Shown: piece after piece, positions 1 to 5,836 of the stretch
How the letters are laid out: every line of letters starts with the position of its first letter
Numbering within the stretch: the stretch's first letter is position 1
Origin: an uncultured Verrucomicrobiota bacterium
GTDB taxonomy: Bacteria > Verrucomicrobiota > Verrucomicrobiia > Chthoniobacterales > SZAS-18
Length of the DNA: 6,336 nt
Direction of reading: 5' to 3'
NCBI GenBank assembly: GCA_937873255.1
Contig: CALMVM010000283.1
Coordinates: forward strand, 1-6,336
The notes under the pieces: model-generated
What the model saw: the letters and a program-made list of their open reading frames with translations, nothing else
The model's database searches: none
What the model was told of the DNA's origin: nothing
Position numbers and translations under genes: made by a program

Positions 1-1
1 G

Positions 2-391
2 AAACAGGTCCTGCTCATCGGTCTGGGCGAGGAAAAGAATCTGAGCTTGGATACCCTGCGGGTCGTGGGGCGGGTGGCTTTGCGAGAGGCGGTGCGACTC
101 AAGGCCGTGCACGTTTCGTTCGCACCGACCATCCGCGACCAAGGAAACAAAGTGATCGAAGTTGGCGAAGGAGATCAGGTCGTGATCGAGAACGTCGTGA
201 GTGCCTACGACACGGAGAAGCGGCTCCAAGCACAAGGGTTGGCTGCGCCGTTCAGCATCACCAGCTGGACCATCGAGGCCGGCCCGACGTTCTTCGCCAG
301 CGCGGCGGAGAAGGTCAGCCGGGGAATCGACGCGGCGGCGTCCGACCTCGGGAGCCGTTCGACCCAGCCCTACGCTCTGCCCGCGAAATGA
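2..391 (+). CDS. M17 (leucyl aminopeptidase) N-terminal-domain protein, 3' end only
   Basis: The reading frame is open from base 2 to the TGA at 389-391. It gives the last 129 residues of a protein whose start lies outside the window. The opening run VLLIGLGEEKNLSLDTLR followed by an alanine-rich helix resembles the N-terminal macro-like domain of M17 leucyl aminopeptidases, where a V(L/V)LVGLG strand precedes a helix beginning around 'lt.d.lR'. The later segment with AEKVSRGIDAAASDL matches the helix that in full enzymes leads into the catalytic domain. Here the protein stops about 15 residues later (ends YALPAK). The metal-binding catalytic domain is therefore absent and peptidase activity is not expected. 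Known family: such stand-alone domains occur in some bacteria without an assigned role. Its stop overlaps the next gene's ATG (ATGA), so the two are probably co-translated. Family assignment is by eye. Confidence 0.7.
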   Translation, partial: KQVLLIGLGEEKNLSLDTLRVVGRVALREAVRLKAVHVSFAPTIRDQGNKVIEVGEGDQVVIENVVSAYDTEKRLQAQGLAAPFSITSWTIEAGPTFFASAAEKVSRGIDAAASDLGSRSTQPYALPAK

Positions 392-1893
392 GCTTCCTCG
401 GCCATACCCGCGTGGTGGCTGTATTTGTTCTGACGGTCATCGCCGTCGTTTTTGGGACCACTAGCAGCCCGGGCCAGGAACTCACACGCGGCGATCTGCG
501 CGAGGTGCCCGACGAGGTAGGCTTCCCACGGCAGGAGGTTCCGCCACCCGCGTCAGCCGCCGCGCCGGCGTTCGTGCCGCCCGCCTACCGCGTGCTGCGC
601 TTCCAGGAGGATTACTCTTACCTGGCCGATTCCGCCAAGCGCACAGATTTCTTCGATCCGATCAAGTACATCCCACTCGGTTTCGGCGGACCGCTCTACT
701 ACCTGAGCTTCGGCGGCGAGTGGCGCGAGCGTTACGAATACAATGACAATCCCGGCTTCGGCACGCGGGGCGTGCACGAGAACGACTATCTGTTGCAACG
801 TCTCGCGCTCAACGCCGACCTGCACCTCGGCCCGTACCTGCGCTTCTATGTGCAGGGCATCTCCGGTCAGCAGTTTTTCGCGGACGCACCTTCGCCACCG
901 GTGCAGGACGACCGGCTCGACTTGCAGATGGCATTCATGGACCTGCGCTCCAGCGCGAACCCGGAAGAGTACCTGCTCCTGCGCGTCGGTCGGCAGGAGA
1001 TGAGCTACGGTGCTGGCCGGTTGATCGCCACGCGGGCGGCCCCGAACATCCCCTTCAAGTTCGATGGCGTGACGGTGCGCGCCCGCGAGGGCGACTCGAC
1101 GCTCAGCGCCTTCTTCGTTCGTCCCGGCTTGGAGGACGCCGCCAAATTCGACGGCGAGGACGACACGACGACCTTTTGGGGTGTGTACGGCGAGTCGGTG
1201 TTGCCGCGCTTGCCTGCGATCAAGGTCAACGCCTACTATCTCGGCATCCGTCGTGAAGAAAGTCGCTTCGCCAGCGGCACGGCCACGGAGCACGCACACA
1301 CGTTCGGCCTGCGTGTGTTCGGCGCAGCGGCGGGCTGGGACTACGACGCCGAGGGCATCGGGCAGGCGGGCACCTTTGGCTCCAAGGATCTGCTCGCCTG
1401 GACAGTCAGCCAGGACAGCGGCTACACCTTTTCAGGGCTGCCGTGGACGCCGCGCATCGGACTGAAGGCCGACATCGCCAGCGGCGACCGTCACCCGCGC
1501 GACGGTAGACTGGAAACTTTCGATCCGCTCTACTTCAAGAGCGGCTACTTTAACGATGCAAGCCTCTACCGGCCATCTAACCTGGTGGACGTGCATCCCA
1601 CCCTGCAACTGACTCCGCGCGAGACGGTCGTGCTCGGCTTCGGCTCGGATGTGCTCTGGCGCTACACGGTCAACGACGGCATCTACAGCCCAGGGGGCAA
1701 TCTCGTGCTTCCGCCAAACGGCCGCGGCTCACATTACCTGGGCACCACCGTCGAGGCGACGGCGGAGTGGCGCGTCAACCGTCACCTGACGATCAGCCTG
1801 GCCTACGTGCACTTCTTCGGCGGCGACTACGTGCGCGCGGTCCGGGGAGGGGACGTGAGTTTCTTCAGCAGCACAGCCTCTTTCCTGTTCTGA
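388..1893 (+). CDS. Outer-membrane beta-barrel, alginate export (AlgE-like) family
   Basis: A 501-residue outer-membrane protein. Residues 1-30 form a signal peptide: basic H7/R8, a hydrophobic core around 9-22, then TTSSPGQ as a likely cleavage region. There is no cysteine there, so it is not a lipoprotein. A proline/alanine-rich linker follows (about 50-66). The body shows alternating aromatic/polar strands such as YYLSFGGEWRERYEY (104-118) and LRFYVQG (151-157). The hallmark segment at 199-230 has RVGRQEMSYGAGR followed by FKFDGVTVR, as in Alginate_exp (PF13372) proteins. The C-terminus ends in phenylalanine after a strand (SFFSSTASFLF), the usual barrel-assembly signal. Known family: AlgE exports alginate, but many relatives lie outside alginate loci and are presumed porins. 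No alginate synthesis gene is visible, so a channel for a small or aromatic substrate is an inference from the neighbouring dioxygenase. The ATG at 388 overlaps the previous stop; no Shine-Dalgarno is seen. The next gene starts 4 bases after the stop. Confidence 0.85.
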   Translation: MSFLGHTRVVAVFVLTVIAVVFGTTSSPGQELTRGDLREVPDEVGFPRQEVPPPASAAAPAFVPPAYRVLRFQEDYSYLADSAKRTDFFDPIKYIPLGFGGPLYYLSFGGEWRERYEYNDNPGFGTRGVHENDYLLQRLALNADLHLGPYLRFYVQGISGQQFFADAPSPPVQDDRLDLQMAFMDLRSSANPEEYLLLRVGRQEMSYGAGRLIATRAAPNIPFKFDGVTVRAREGDSTLSAFFVRPGLEDAAKFDGEDDTTTFWGVYGESVLPRLPAIKVNAYYLGIRREESRFASGTATEHAHTFGLRVFGAAAGWDYDAEGIGQAGTFGSKDLLAWTVSQDSGYTFSGLPWTPRIGLKADIASGDRHPRDGRLETFDPLYFKSGYFNDASLYRPSNLVDVHPTLQLTPRETVVLGFGSDVLWRYTVNDGIYSPGGNLVLPPNGRGSHYLGTTVEATAEWRVNRHLTISLAYVHFFGGDYVRAVRGGDVSFFSSTASFLF

Positions 1894-1897
1894 CTTT

Positions 1898-2902
1898 ATG
1901 CTTCCTCCGATCACCGGCCTCCACCACGTCACCGCCATGTGCGGCGACCCGCAGCGCAACGTCGATTTCTACGCGGGCGTCTTGGGCCTGCGCTTGGTCA
2001 AGCGCACGGTCAACTTCGACGACCCGAGCACTTACCACCTTTACTACGGCGATGCGCTCGGCGCGCCGGGCACGCTGCTGACGTTCTTCGCCTGGCCCGG
2101 GGCGCAGCGTGGCCGTCGCGGCACGGGGCAGGTGGCCGTCACGGCGCTGCGCATCCCCGCTTCCTCGGTGTCCTTCTGGCTGGATCGTCTGCACACACAC
2201 CAGGTGGTCGGCGTGGACGTTGGCAAACGGGACGCTGCCACGGTGATCTCACTGGCCGATCCCGACGGGATGCGCCTGGAACTCGTGGGGACGCCGGAAG
2301 CGGATGACGCCAAAAAGGACGAAGCTGTTTGGCGAGGCGGCCCCGTGACTCTCGAACATGCCATCCGAGCCTTGCATGGCGTTACAGCGGAACTGGCGGC
2401 GACACCCAAAACCGTTGCCCTGTTGACGGAAGTGATGGGCTTGAAACCGGCGGATGCGGAAGTTGGCCGCAAGCAGCGTTTCCGAACCGTCAGCTCCGGC
2501 GGCGAAAAGCCGAATCAATTCATCGAATTGGTGGCTGCGCCCGACGACCGTCCGGGGCAGGTATCCGTGGGCTTCGTTCATCATATCGCTTGGCGGGCGC
2601 AGGACGCCGCGACGCAGGCAGCCTGGAGGGAAAAACTCCTGTCGCTGGGCCACGCGGTCAGTCCAGTCATCGACCGCACTTATTTCCACGCCATTTACTT
2701 CCGGGAGCCGGGCGGTGTGCTCTTTGAGATCGCCACGGACCCGCCCGGCTTTACCGCTGACGGCGAGACGCTCGAAACTCTCGGCAGCCACTTGCAACTG
2801 CCGCCGCAGTACGAGGGACGGCGCGCCGCCTTGGAAGCGGGGCTTCCACCCATCCACCTTCCTTCTGACCACACATCACCACAGGCCTCTCCAGCCGAAT
2901 GA
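1898..2902 (+). CDS. mhqO: Ring-cleaving dioxygenase, MhqO/PcpA-type vicinal oxygen chelate protein
   Basis: A 334-residue cytoplasmic protein made of two glyoxalase/VOC modules, residues about 5-135 and 150-285. Each module opens with a histidine-containing strand (GLHHVTA at 7-13; ALHGVTA at 158-164). The family fingerprints NVDFYAGVLGLRLVKRTVNFDD and YHLYYGD follow the first. By comparison with PcpA (2,6-dichlorohydroquinone 1,2-dioxygenase; Fe ligands recalled as His11, His227, Glu276), the Fe(II) ligands here would be H10, H229 and E277. The recalled second-shell residues also appear (T12, H228, R260, Y267). The expected reaction is O2-dependent ring opening of a hydroquinone or catechol-like substrate; the substrate itself cannot be read from sequence. 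The ATG at 1898 sits 4 bases after the barrel gene, and the stop overlaps the esterase start (ATGA). MhqO is paired with MhqD in Bacillus quinone resistance, supporting the call. The C-terminal tail (about 318-334) is proline/serine-rich and probably disordered. Confidence 0.85.
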   Translation: MLPPITGLHHVTAMCGDPQRNVDFYAGVLGLRLVKRTVNFDDPSTYHLYYGDALGAPGTLLTFFAWPGAQRGRRGTGQVAVTALRIPASSVSFWLDRLHTHQVVGVDVGKRDAATVISLADPDGMRLELVGTPEADDAKKDEAVWRGGPVTLEHAIRALHGVTAELAATPKTVALLTEVMGLKPADAEVGRKQRFRTVSSGGEKPNQFIELVAAPDDRPGQVSVGFVHHIAWRAQDAATQAAWREKLLSLGHAVSPVIDRTYFHAIYFREPGGVLFEIATDPPGFTADGETLETLGSHLQLPPQYEGRRAALEAGLPPIHLPSDHTSPQASPAE

Positions 2903-3549
2903 CCACGCCTCCATCCACCGAGGAATTCATCCACCGCTTCGTCCCGGCAGAGACGGTGGATGCGGCGTCAGCCCCGACCCTGCTTCTGCTGCACGGCACA
3001 GGCGGCAACGAGAACCAGATGCTCGGGTTCGGCCGGGGGACGGCTGGCAGCAGCTGGAATCTGCTCAGCCCGCGCGGCAAGGTTCTCGAAGGCGGGCACT
3101 CGCCGCGCTTCTTTCGGCGTTTGGCGGAGGGTGTCTTCGACGAGGCTGATGTCATCCGCCGCGCGCACGAACTTGCTGATTTCGTTGCGGGCGCTGCTCC
3201 GCGCTACGGCTTTGATGGGCGCAGGGTCTTCGCGCTCGGCTACTCGAACGGCGCGAACATTGCCGCTGCCACGCTGCTCCTGCGGCCTACCGCCTTTGCA
3301 GGCGTGGCTCTGCTCCGCCCGATGGTGCCGTTGATCCCGCCGGTCCTCCCGGATTTGACGGCCGTTCCGCTTCTGGTGTGCGCCGGGCGACACGATCCCA
3401 TCGTCCCAACGGAAAATGTCGCGCGGTTGGCGGGGCTGCTTCAACGCTGCGGCGCACAGGTCGAAGAATCCTGGTACTCCGGCGGCCATGAACTCGCCGG
3501 CGTGGACGCGCAGGCCGTCTCGCGTTGGCTCTCTGAACTTCGCTCTTGA
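2899..3549 (+). CDS. mhqD: Alpha/beta-hydrolase, phospholipase/carboxylesterase family (MhqD-like)
   Basis: A 216-residue serine hydrolase of the short phospholipase/carboxylesterase type, about the family's usual length, with no signal peptide (cytoplasmic). The strand and oxyanion loop LLLLHGTGGNE (28-38) are followed by NLLSPRGKVLEGGHSPRFFRR (54-74), typical of MhqD/YfhR-like esterases. The nucleophile elbow is GYSNGAN with Ser116. The acid is Asp166 in AGRHDPIVP and the base is His197 in SGGHEL, so the catalytic triad is complete. The likely role is hydrolysis of an ester or acyl product connected with the preceding ring-cleaving dioxygenase. That link is inferred from the known mhqO/mhqD association; the substrate is unknown. 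The ATG overlaps the dioxygenase stop by 4 bases and the TGA overlaps the next ATG by one base, so this sits in the middle of a coupled operon. No ribosome-binding motif is visible before the start. Confidence 0.85.
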   Translation: MTTPPSTEEFIHRFVPAETVDAASAPTLLLLHGTGGNENQMLGFGRGTAGSSWNLLSPRGKVLEGGHSPRFFRRLAEGVFDEADVIRRAHELADFVAGAAPRYGFDGRRVFALGYSNGANIAAATLLLRPTAFAGVALLRPMVPLIPPVLPDLTAVPLLVCAGRHDPIVPTENVARLAGLLQRCGAQVEESWYSGGHELAGVDAQAVSRWLSELRS

Positions 3550-4013
3550 TGTCACCTTCCCCTCCATCTGAAGATCGGTCCAACGTCGAGGAGCAGGCAC
3601 TCTTTACCCGCTATCGGTTGATCCGCGACGAGATCGTTCACGAGGACGGCCTGATCGGTCAAAGGCTGGGCTGGTTCTTGGCATCGCAGGCTTTTCTGCT
3701 CGCAGCCTTGGCGACAGCGAACGGCAGCGAACGCCGCATGCCAGCGTGGAGCACGAACTACTTCTTTCCGCTGGTTCCCATCGTGGCAATCGGCTCCTGC
3801 CTGCTCATCTTTGCGGGTTTGTTGGCAGGAGTGGCGACCCTGCAGCGTTGGCGGTTGCTGATGAAAACACCAGAGTACAGCGACATTCACCGCCTGCCAC
3901 GCATCGCACTAGATGCGTGGATTATTCGAGTTGGTTTTGCTGCTCCCATCACGCTGCCGGTCATCTTTCTGTTCGCTGGGCTATATGTGCTCGTGCAGGG
4001 AATCGGTCGCTGA
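3549..4013 (+). CDS. Small three-helix inner-membrane protein, function unknown
   Basis: A 154-residue protein I cannot name. The ATG at 3549 shares one base with the preceding TGA (TGATG). A TTG three bases upstream is possible but less likely. Residues 1-40 are hydrophilic, with a charged helix containing RYRLIRDEIVHEDGLIGQR (21-39). Three hydrophobic stretches follow: about 41-57 (GWFLASQAFLLAALATA), 74-98 (LVPIVAIGSCLLIFAGLLAG within it) and 129-150 (AAPITLPVIFLFAGLYVLVQ). A charged loop lies between helices two and three (100-127). The YxLIRDEIxHEDxLIxxRLxWFLxSQxFLLAA pattern is one I recall from small hypothetical membrane proteins of scattered bacteria with no assigned function. It is the last gene of the overlapping run, so it is probably co-expressed with the dioxygenase and esterase. 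Whether it acts with them is unknown. No catalytic motif is visible. Confidence 0.7.
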   Translation: MSPSPPSEDRSNVEEQALFTRYRLIRDEIVHEDGLIGQRLGWFLASQAFLLAALATANGSERRMPAWSTNYFFPLVPIVAIGSCLLIFAGLLAGVATLQRWRLLMKTPEYSDIHRLPRIALDAWIIRVGFAAPITLPVIFLFAGLYVLVQGIGR

Positions 4014-4231
4014 GTGCCGAGCAAGCATTGCGAGAAATTGAAGAGTTCAGCCTACGAAAGATGCTTCCCGTAGCAGAACCGCCTCGCTTGGGAGAAAGTT
4101 AAGCCGATCCCGGACCACGAGAGCGAATAGACTGTGCATGGCAGCCCCGAGCTGACCCATCAAGCATCCCCCGGCCCTGGCAAATCCCGTCCACGGCTTC
4201 TAACAAAGTTCTCATAAAACATTCGCTTCTT
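4014..4231. other. Intergenic spacer upstream of the alcohol dehydrogenase
   Basis: I see no convincing gene in these 218 bases. A short inverted repeat CTACG/CGTAG (4052-4056 and 4069-4073) is too weak and lacks a T-run to be called a terminator. The last 35 bases become AT-rich (AACAAAG, CATAAAAC), which suits a promoter for the downstream dehydrogenase, but no convincing -35/-10 pair can be pointed out. No Shine-Dalgarno motif precedes the ATG at 4232. The six bases TCATAA at 4212-4217 are complementary to TTATGA at 4230-4235, which includes the start codon. Confidence 0.5.
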
Positions 4232-5401
4232 ATGAAAGCAGTTTTTTGGCACGGCAAAGGCAGCGTCAGCGTCGACACGGTTCCCGATCCCACGATCCAG
4301 GAGCCCACCGATGCCATCATCAAGATCACCGCCACCGCGATTTGTGGCAGTGACCTCCATCTCCTCGACGGCTACCAGCCAACGATGGAGGACGGCGACA
4401 TCATGGGCCACGAGCCCATGGGCATCGTCGAGGAAGTAGGCAGCGGCGTCACCCGGCTCAAAAAGGGCGACCGCGTCGTGGTGCCCTTCACGATCTCGTG
4501 CGGCAAGTGCTGGTTCTGCGAGCACACGCTCTTTTCCTGCTGCGACACGACCAACCCAAACCACAAACTCGCGGAGGAAGCGATGGGCCACTCGCCCGCC
4601 GGGTTGCTCGGGTTCTCCCACATGCTGGGCGGCTACGCGGGTGGGCAGGCCGAATACCTGCGGGTGCCACACGCTGACGTGGGGCCGGTGAAGATCGAAT
4701 CCGGGTTGCCGGACGAAAAGGTGCTCTTTCTCTCGGACATCTTCCCTACAGGCTATATGGGGGCAGAGAACGCGCAGATCACGCCCGGCGACACGGTCGC
4801 CATCTGGGGCTGTGGGCCGGTGGCGCAGTTCGCCATCCGCAGCGCTTGGATGCTCGGCGCGGGCCGGGTGATCGCCATCGACTGCGTGCCCGAGCGGCTG
4901 GCGATGGCGCAGCGCGCCAAAGCGGAGACGATCAACTTTCTGGAAGAAGACGTGCACGAGAGCCTCCAAGGCATGACCAAGGGGCGTGGGCCGGACAGTT
5001 GCATCGACGCCGTGGGTGCTGAGGCGCACGGCACCGGCAGCCTGTCGGCGGTGTACGACAACGTGAAGGCCAAGATCGGCTTGGCGACGGATCGTCCGAC
5101 GCCGCTGCGCCAAGCGATCATGGCGTGCCGCAAGGGCGGGACGGTGTCCATGCCGGGCGTATACGTAGGGATGCTCGACAAGGTGCCGATGGGTGCCTTC
5201 ATGAACAAAGGGCTCACGCTCAAGAGTGGGCAAACCCATGTGCAGCGTTACTTGCAGCCGCTGCTGGAGAAGATCGAAGCGGGCGAGATCGACCCTTCGG
5301 AGATCATCACGCATAACCGACCGCTTGAAGAAGCACCGGAGCTTTACGCCAAGTTCCGCGACAAGGAAGACGGCTGCGTTAAAGTGGTGCTCAAACCCTA
5401 G
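4232..5401 (+). CDS. Zinc-dependent alcohol dehydrogenase, formaldehyde-dehydrogenase-like
   Basis: A 389-residue medium-chain dehydrogenase. Catalytic zinc ligands are C38 (in ICGSDLH), H60/E61 (in the GHE motif of IMGHEPMG) and D169 (in [14 protein letters not shown]). The structural zinc site is complete: C90, C93, C96 and C104 (CxxCxxCx7C). The Rossmann fold begins at [10 protein letters not shown] (192-201), and D217 after strand two (RVIAIDCVP) indicates NAD(H) rather than NADP(H). The [15 protein letters not shown] block, the insert near 105-140 and the C-terminal [12 protein letters not shown] are typical of the glutathione-independent formaldehyde-dehydrogenase-like group of about 390-400 residues. 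Likely reaction: reversible oxidation of an alcohol or aldehyde with NAD. The exact substrate is not determinable, and many relatives are annotated only as zinc alcohol dehydrogenases. It stands 218 bases from the upstream run and so probably has its own promoter. There is no visible Shine-Dalgarno. A long minus-strand frame across it is only a codon-bias shadow. Confidence 0.88.
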   Translation: MKAVFWHGKGSVSVDTVPDPTIQEPTDAIIKITATAICGSDLHLLDGYQPTMEDGDIMGHEPMGIVEEVGSGVTRLKKGDRVVVPFTISCGKCWFCEHTLFSCCDTTNPNHKLAEEAMGHSPAGLLGFSHMLGGYAGGQAEYLRVPHADVGPVKIESGLPDEKVLFLSDIFPTGYMGAENAQITPGDTVAIWGCGPVAQFAIRSAWMLGAGRVIAIDCVPERLAMAQRAKAETINFLEEDVHESLQGMTKGRGPDSCIDAVGAEAHGTGSLSAVYDNVKAKIGLATDRPTPLRQAIMACRKGGTVSMPGVYVGMLDKVPMGAFMNKGLTLKSGQTHVQRYLQPLLEKIEAGEIDPSEIITHNRPLEEAPELYAKFRDKEDGCVKVVLKP

Positions 5402-5431
5402 GAGGGCACGGAAGCGCCTTCGGATGCCTCC
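5401..5431 (+). terminator. Hairpin directly after the alcohol dehydrogenase stop, possible terminator
   Basis: GGAGGGCA at 5401-5408 pairs with TGCCTCC at 5425-5431 with one bulged G. An inner stem GAAG/CTTC (5411-5414 with 5418-5421) closes a three-base loop. The stem begins on the last base of the TAG stop codon. No T-run follows (next bases CAAAAGC), so it does not meet the usual intrinsic-terminator rule. It could instead be a 3'-end-stabilising or attenuating structure. Confidence 0.35.
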
Positions 5432-5836
5432 AAAAGCTGCCGACAATAGGGGAGGGGCGGCCGGGAACGGTCACCCTTTTTGTTTTCAAGCGATGCCAGT
5501 CGAGCGGGAGACAAACCGACAGACGCTATATCTGGTGACCCCTTGATGATGCAGACAATCTCTTCAGCCATGTGTCTTTTTTGCTCTACGTCGGTTTGTT
5601 TTTGTCTTCGGGTTAGGAATTTTCGCTCAAACCGGACCATATTCGGGATAATTCGATCACGAGGGGACGCGCTCCAATAACTGTTACTCTGCAGTTGCAC
5701 AGCACCGCTCGCCTATGCGCATCGCTTTTAATCAGGTGACAGCGAGTACGCTTTTTTTACGTCCGTCGCTGATAGTTCGAGCGGTTTCGATTATGTCCAC
5801 GGCTCCAAGGGCCGGACTCCCCGTTCAACCGTTCCT
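5402..5836. other. 435-base non-coding gap, more AT-rich than the flanking genes
   Basis: No open frame here has the codon character of the neighbouring genes. Beyond the hairpin at its left edge, the stretch has T-rich runs (5582-5608, 5751-5758), a perfect 10-base inverted repeat (5511-5520 and 5590-5599) and a weaker stem CAGCGA/TCGCTG (5740-5745 and 5766-5771) around a T-run. A minus-strand peptide at 5539-5580 faintly recalls the start of an IS3-type transposase OrfA, but nothing else of such an element is present. A promoter for the downstream hydrolase should lie here; I cannot point to convincing -35/-10 boxes. The lower GC suggests decayed or transferred DNA or a regulatory region. 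Confidence 0.5.
5511..5599. repeat. Perfect 10-base inverted repeat enclosing 69 bases
   Basis: ACAAACCGAC at 5511-5520 and its exact reverse complement GTCGGTTTGT at 5590-5599 flank a 69-base interior. The right arm runs on into TTTTG. Pairing does not extend into the interior, so if transcribed it would form a long-looped stem. A similar CAAACCGGAC lies at about 5627-5636. It could be a remnant of a small mobile element, an operator pair or chance; the arms are verified but the role is unknown. Confidence 0.45.

Noticed and set aside
553..1299. 248-residue minus-strand frame opposite the outer-membrane barrel
   Set aside because: Low-complexity Arg/Ala/Val/His composition with no domain; the + strand frame has a signal peptide, family motif and C-terminal Phe.
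388..1893. Alginate biosynthesis or export locus
   Set aside because: Only the barrel family matches; no polymerase, epimerase, lyase or acetylation gene is present, so alginate export is not supported.
3746..4102. 118-residue + strand frame overlapping the small membrane protein and running into the spacer
   Set aside because: It is out of frame with the coherent hydrophobic segments of the 3549-4013 gene and shows no domain of its own.
4160..5446. 428-residue open frame on the minus strand opposite the alcohol dehydrogenase
   Set aside because: It is rich in Arg, His, Val and Ala with no recognisable domain, and lies antisense to a gene with complete zinc and NAD motifs. It is a codon-bias shadow of GC-rich DNA.
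5480..5680. 66-residue + strand frame in the gap before the metallo-hydrolase
   Set aside because: Cys/Ser/Phe-rich sequence with no recognisable motif, no ribosome-binding site and composition unlike the true genes.
5740..5771. Stem CAGCGA/TCGCTG around a T-run as a possible terminator
   Set aside because: The T-run lies in the loop instead of after the stem, and the inner bases do not pair well, so it does not fit a terminator.
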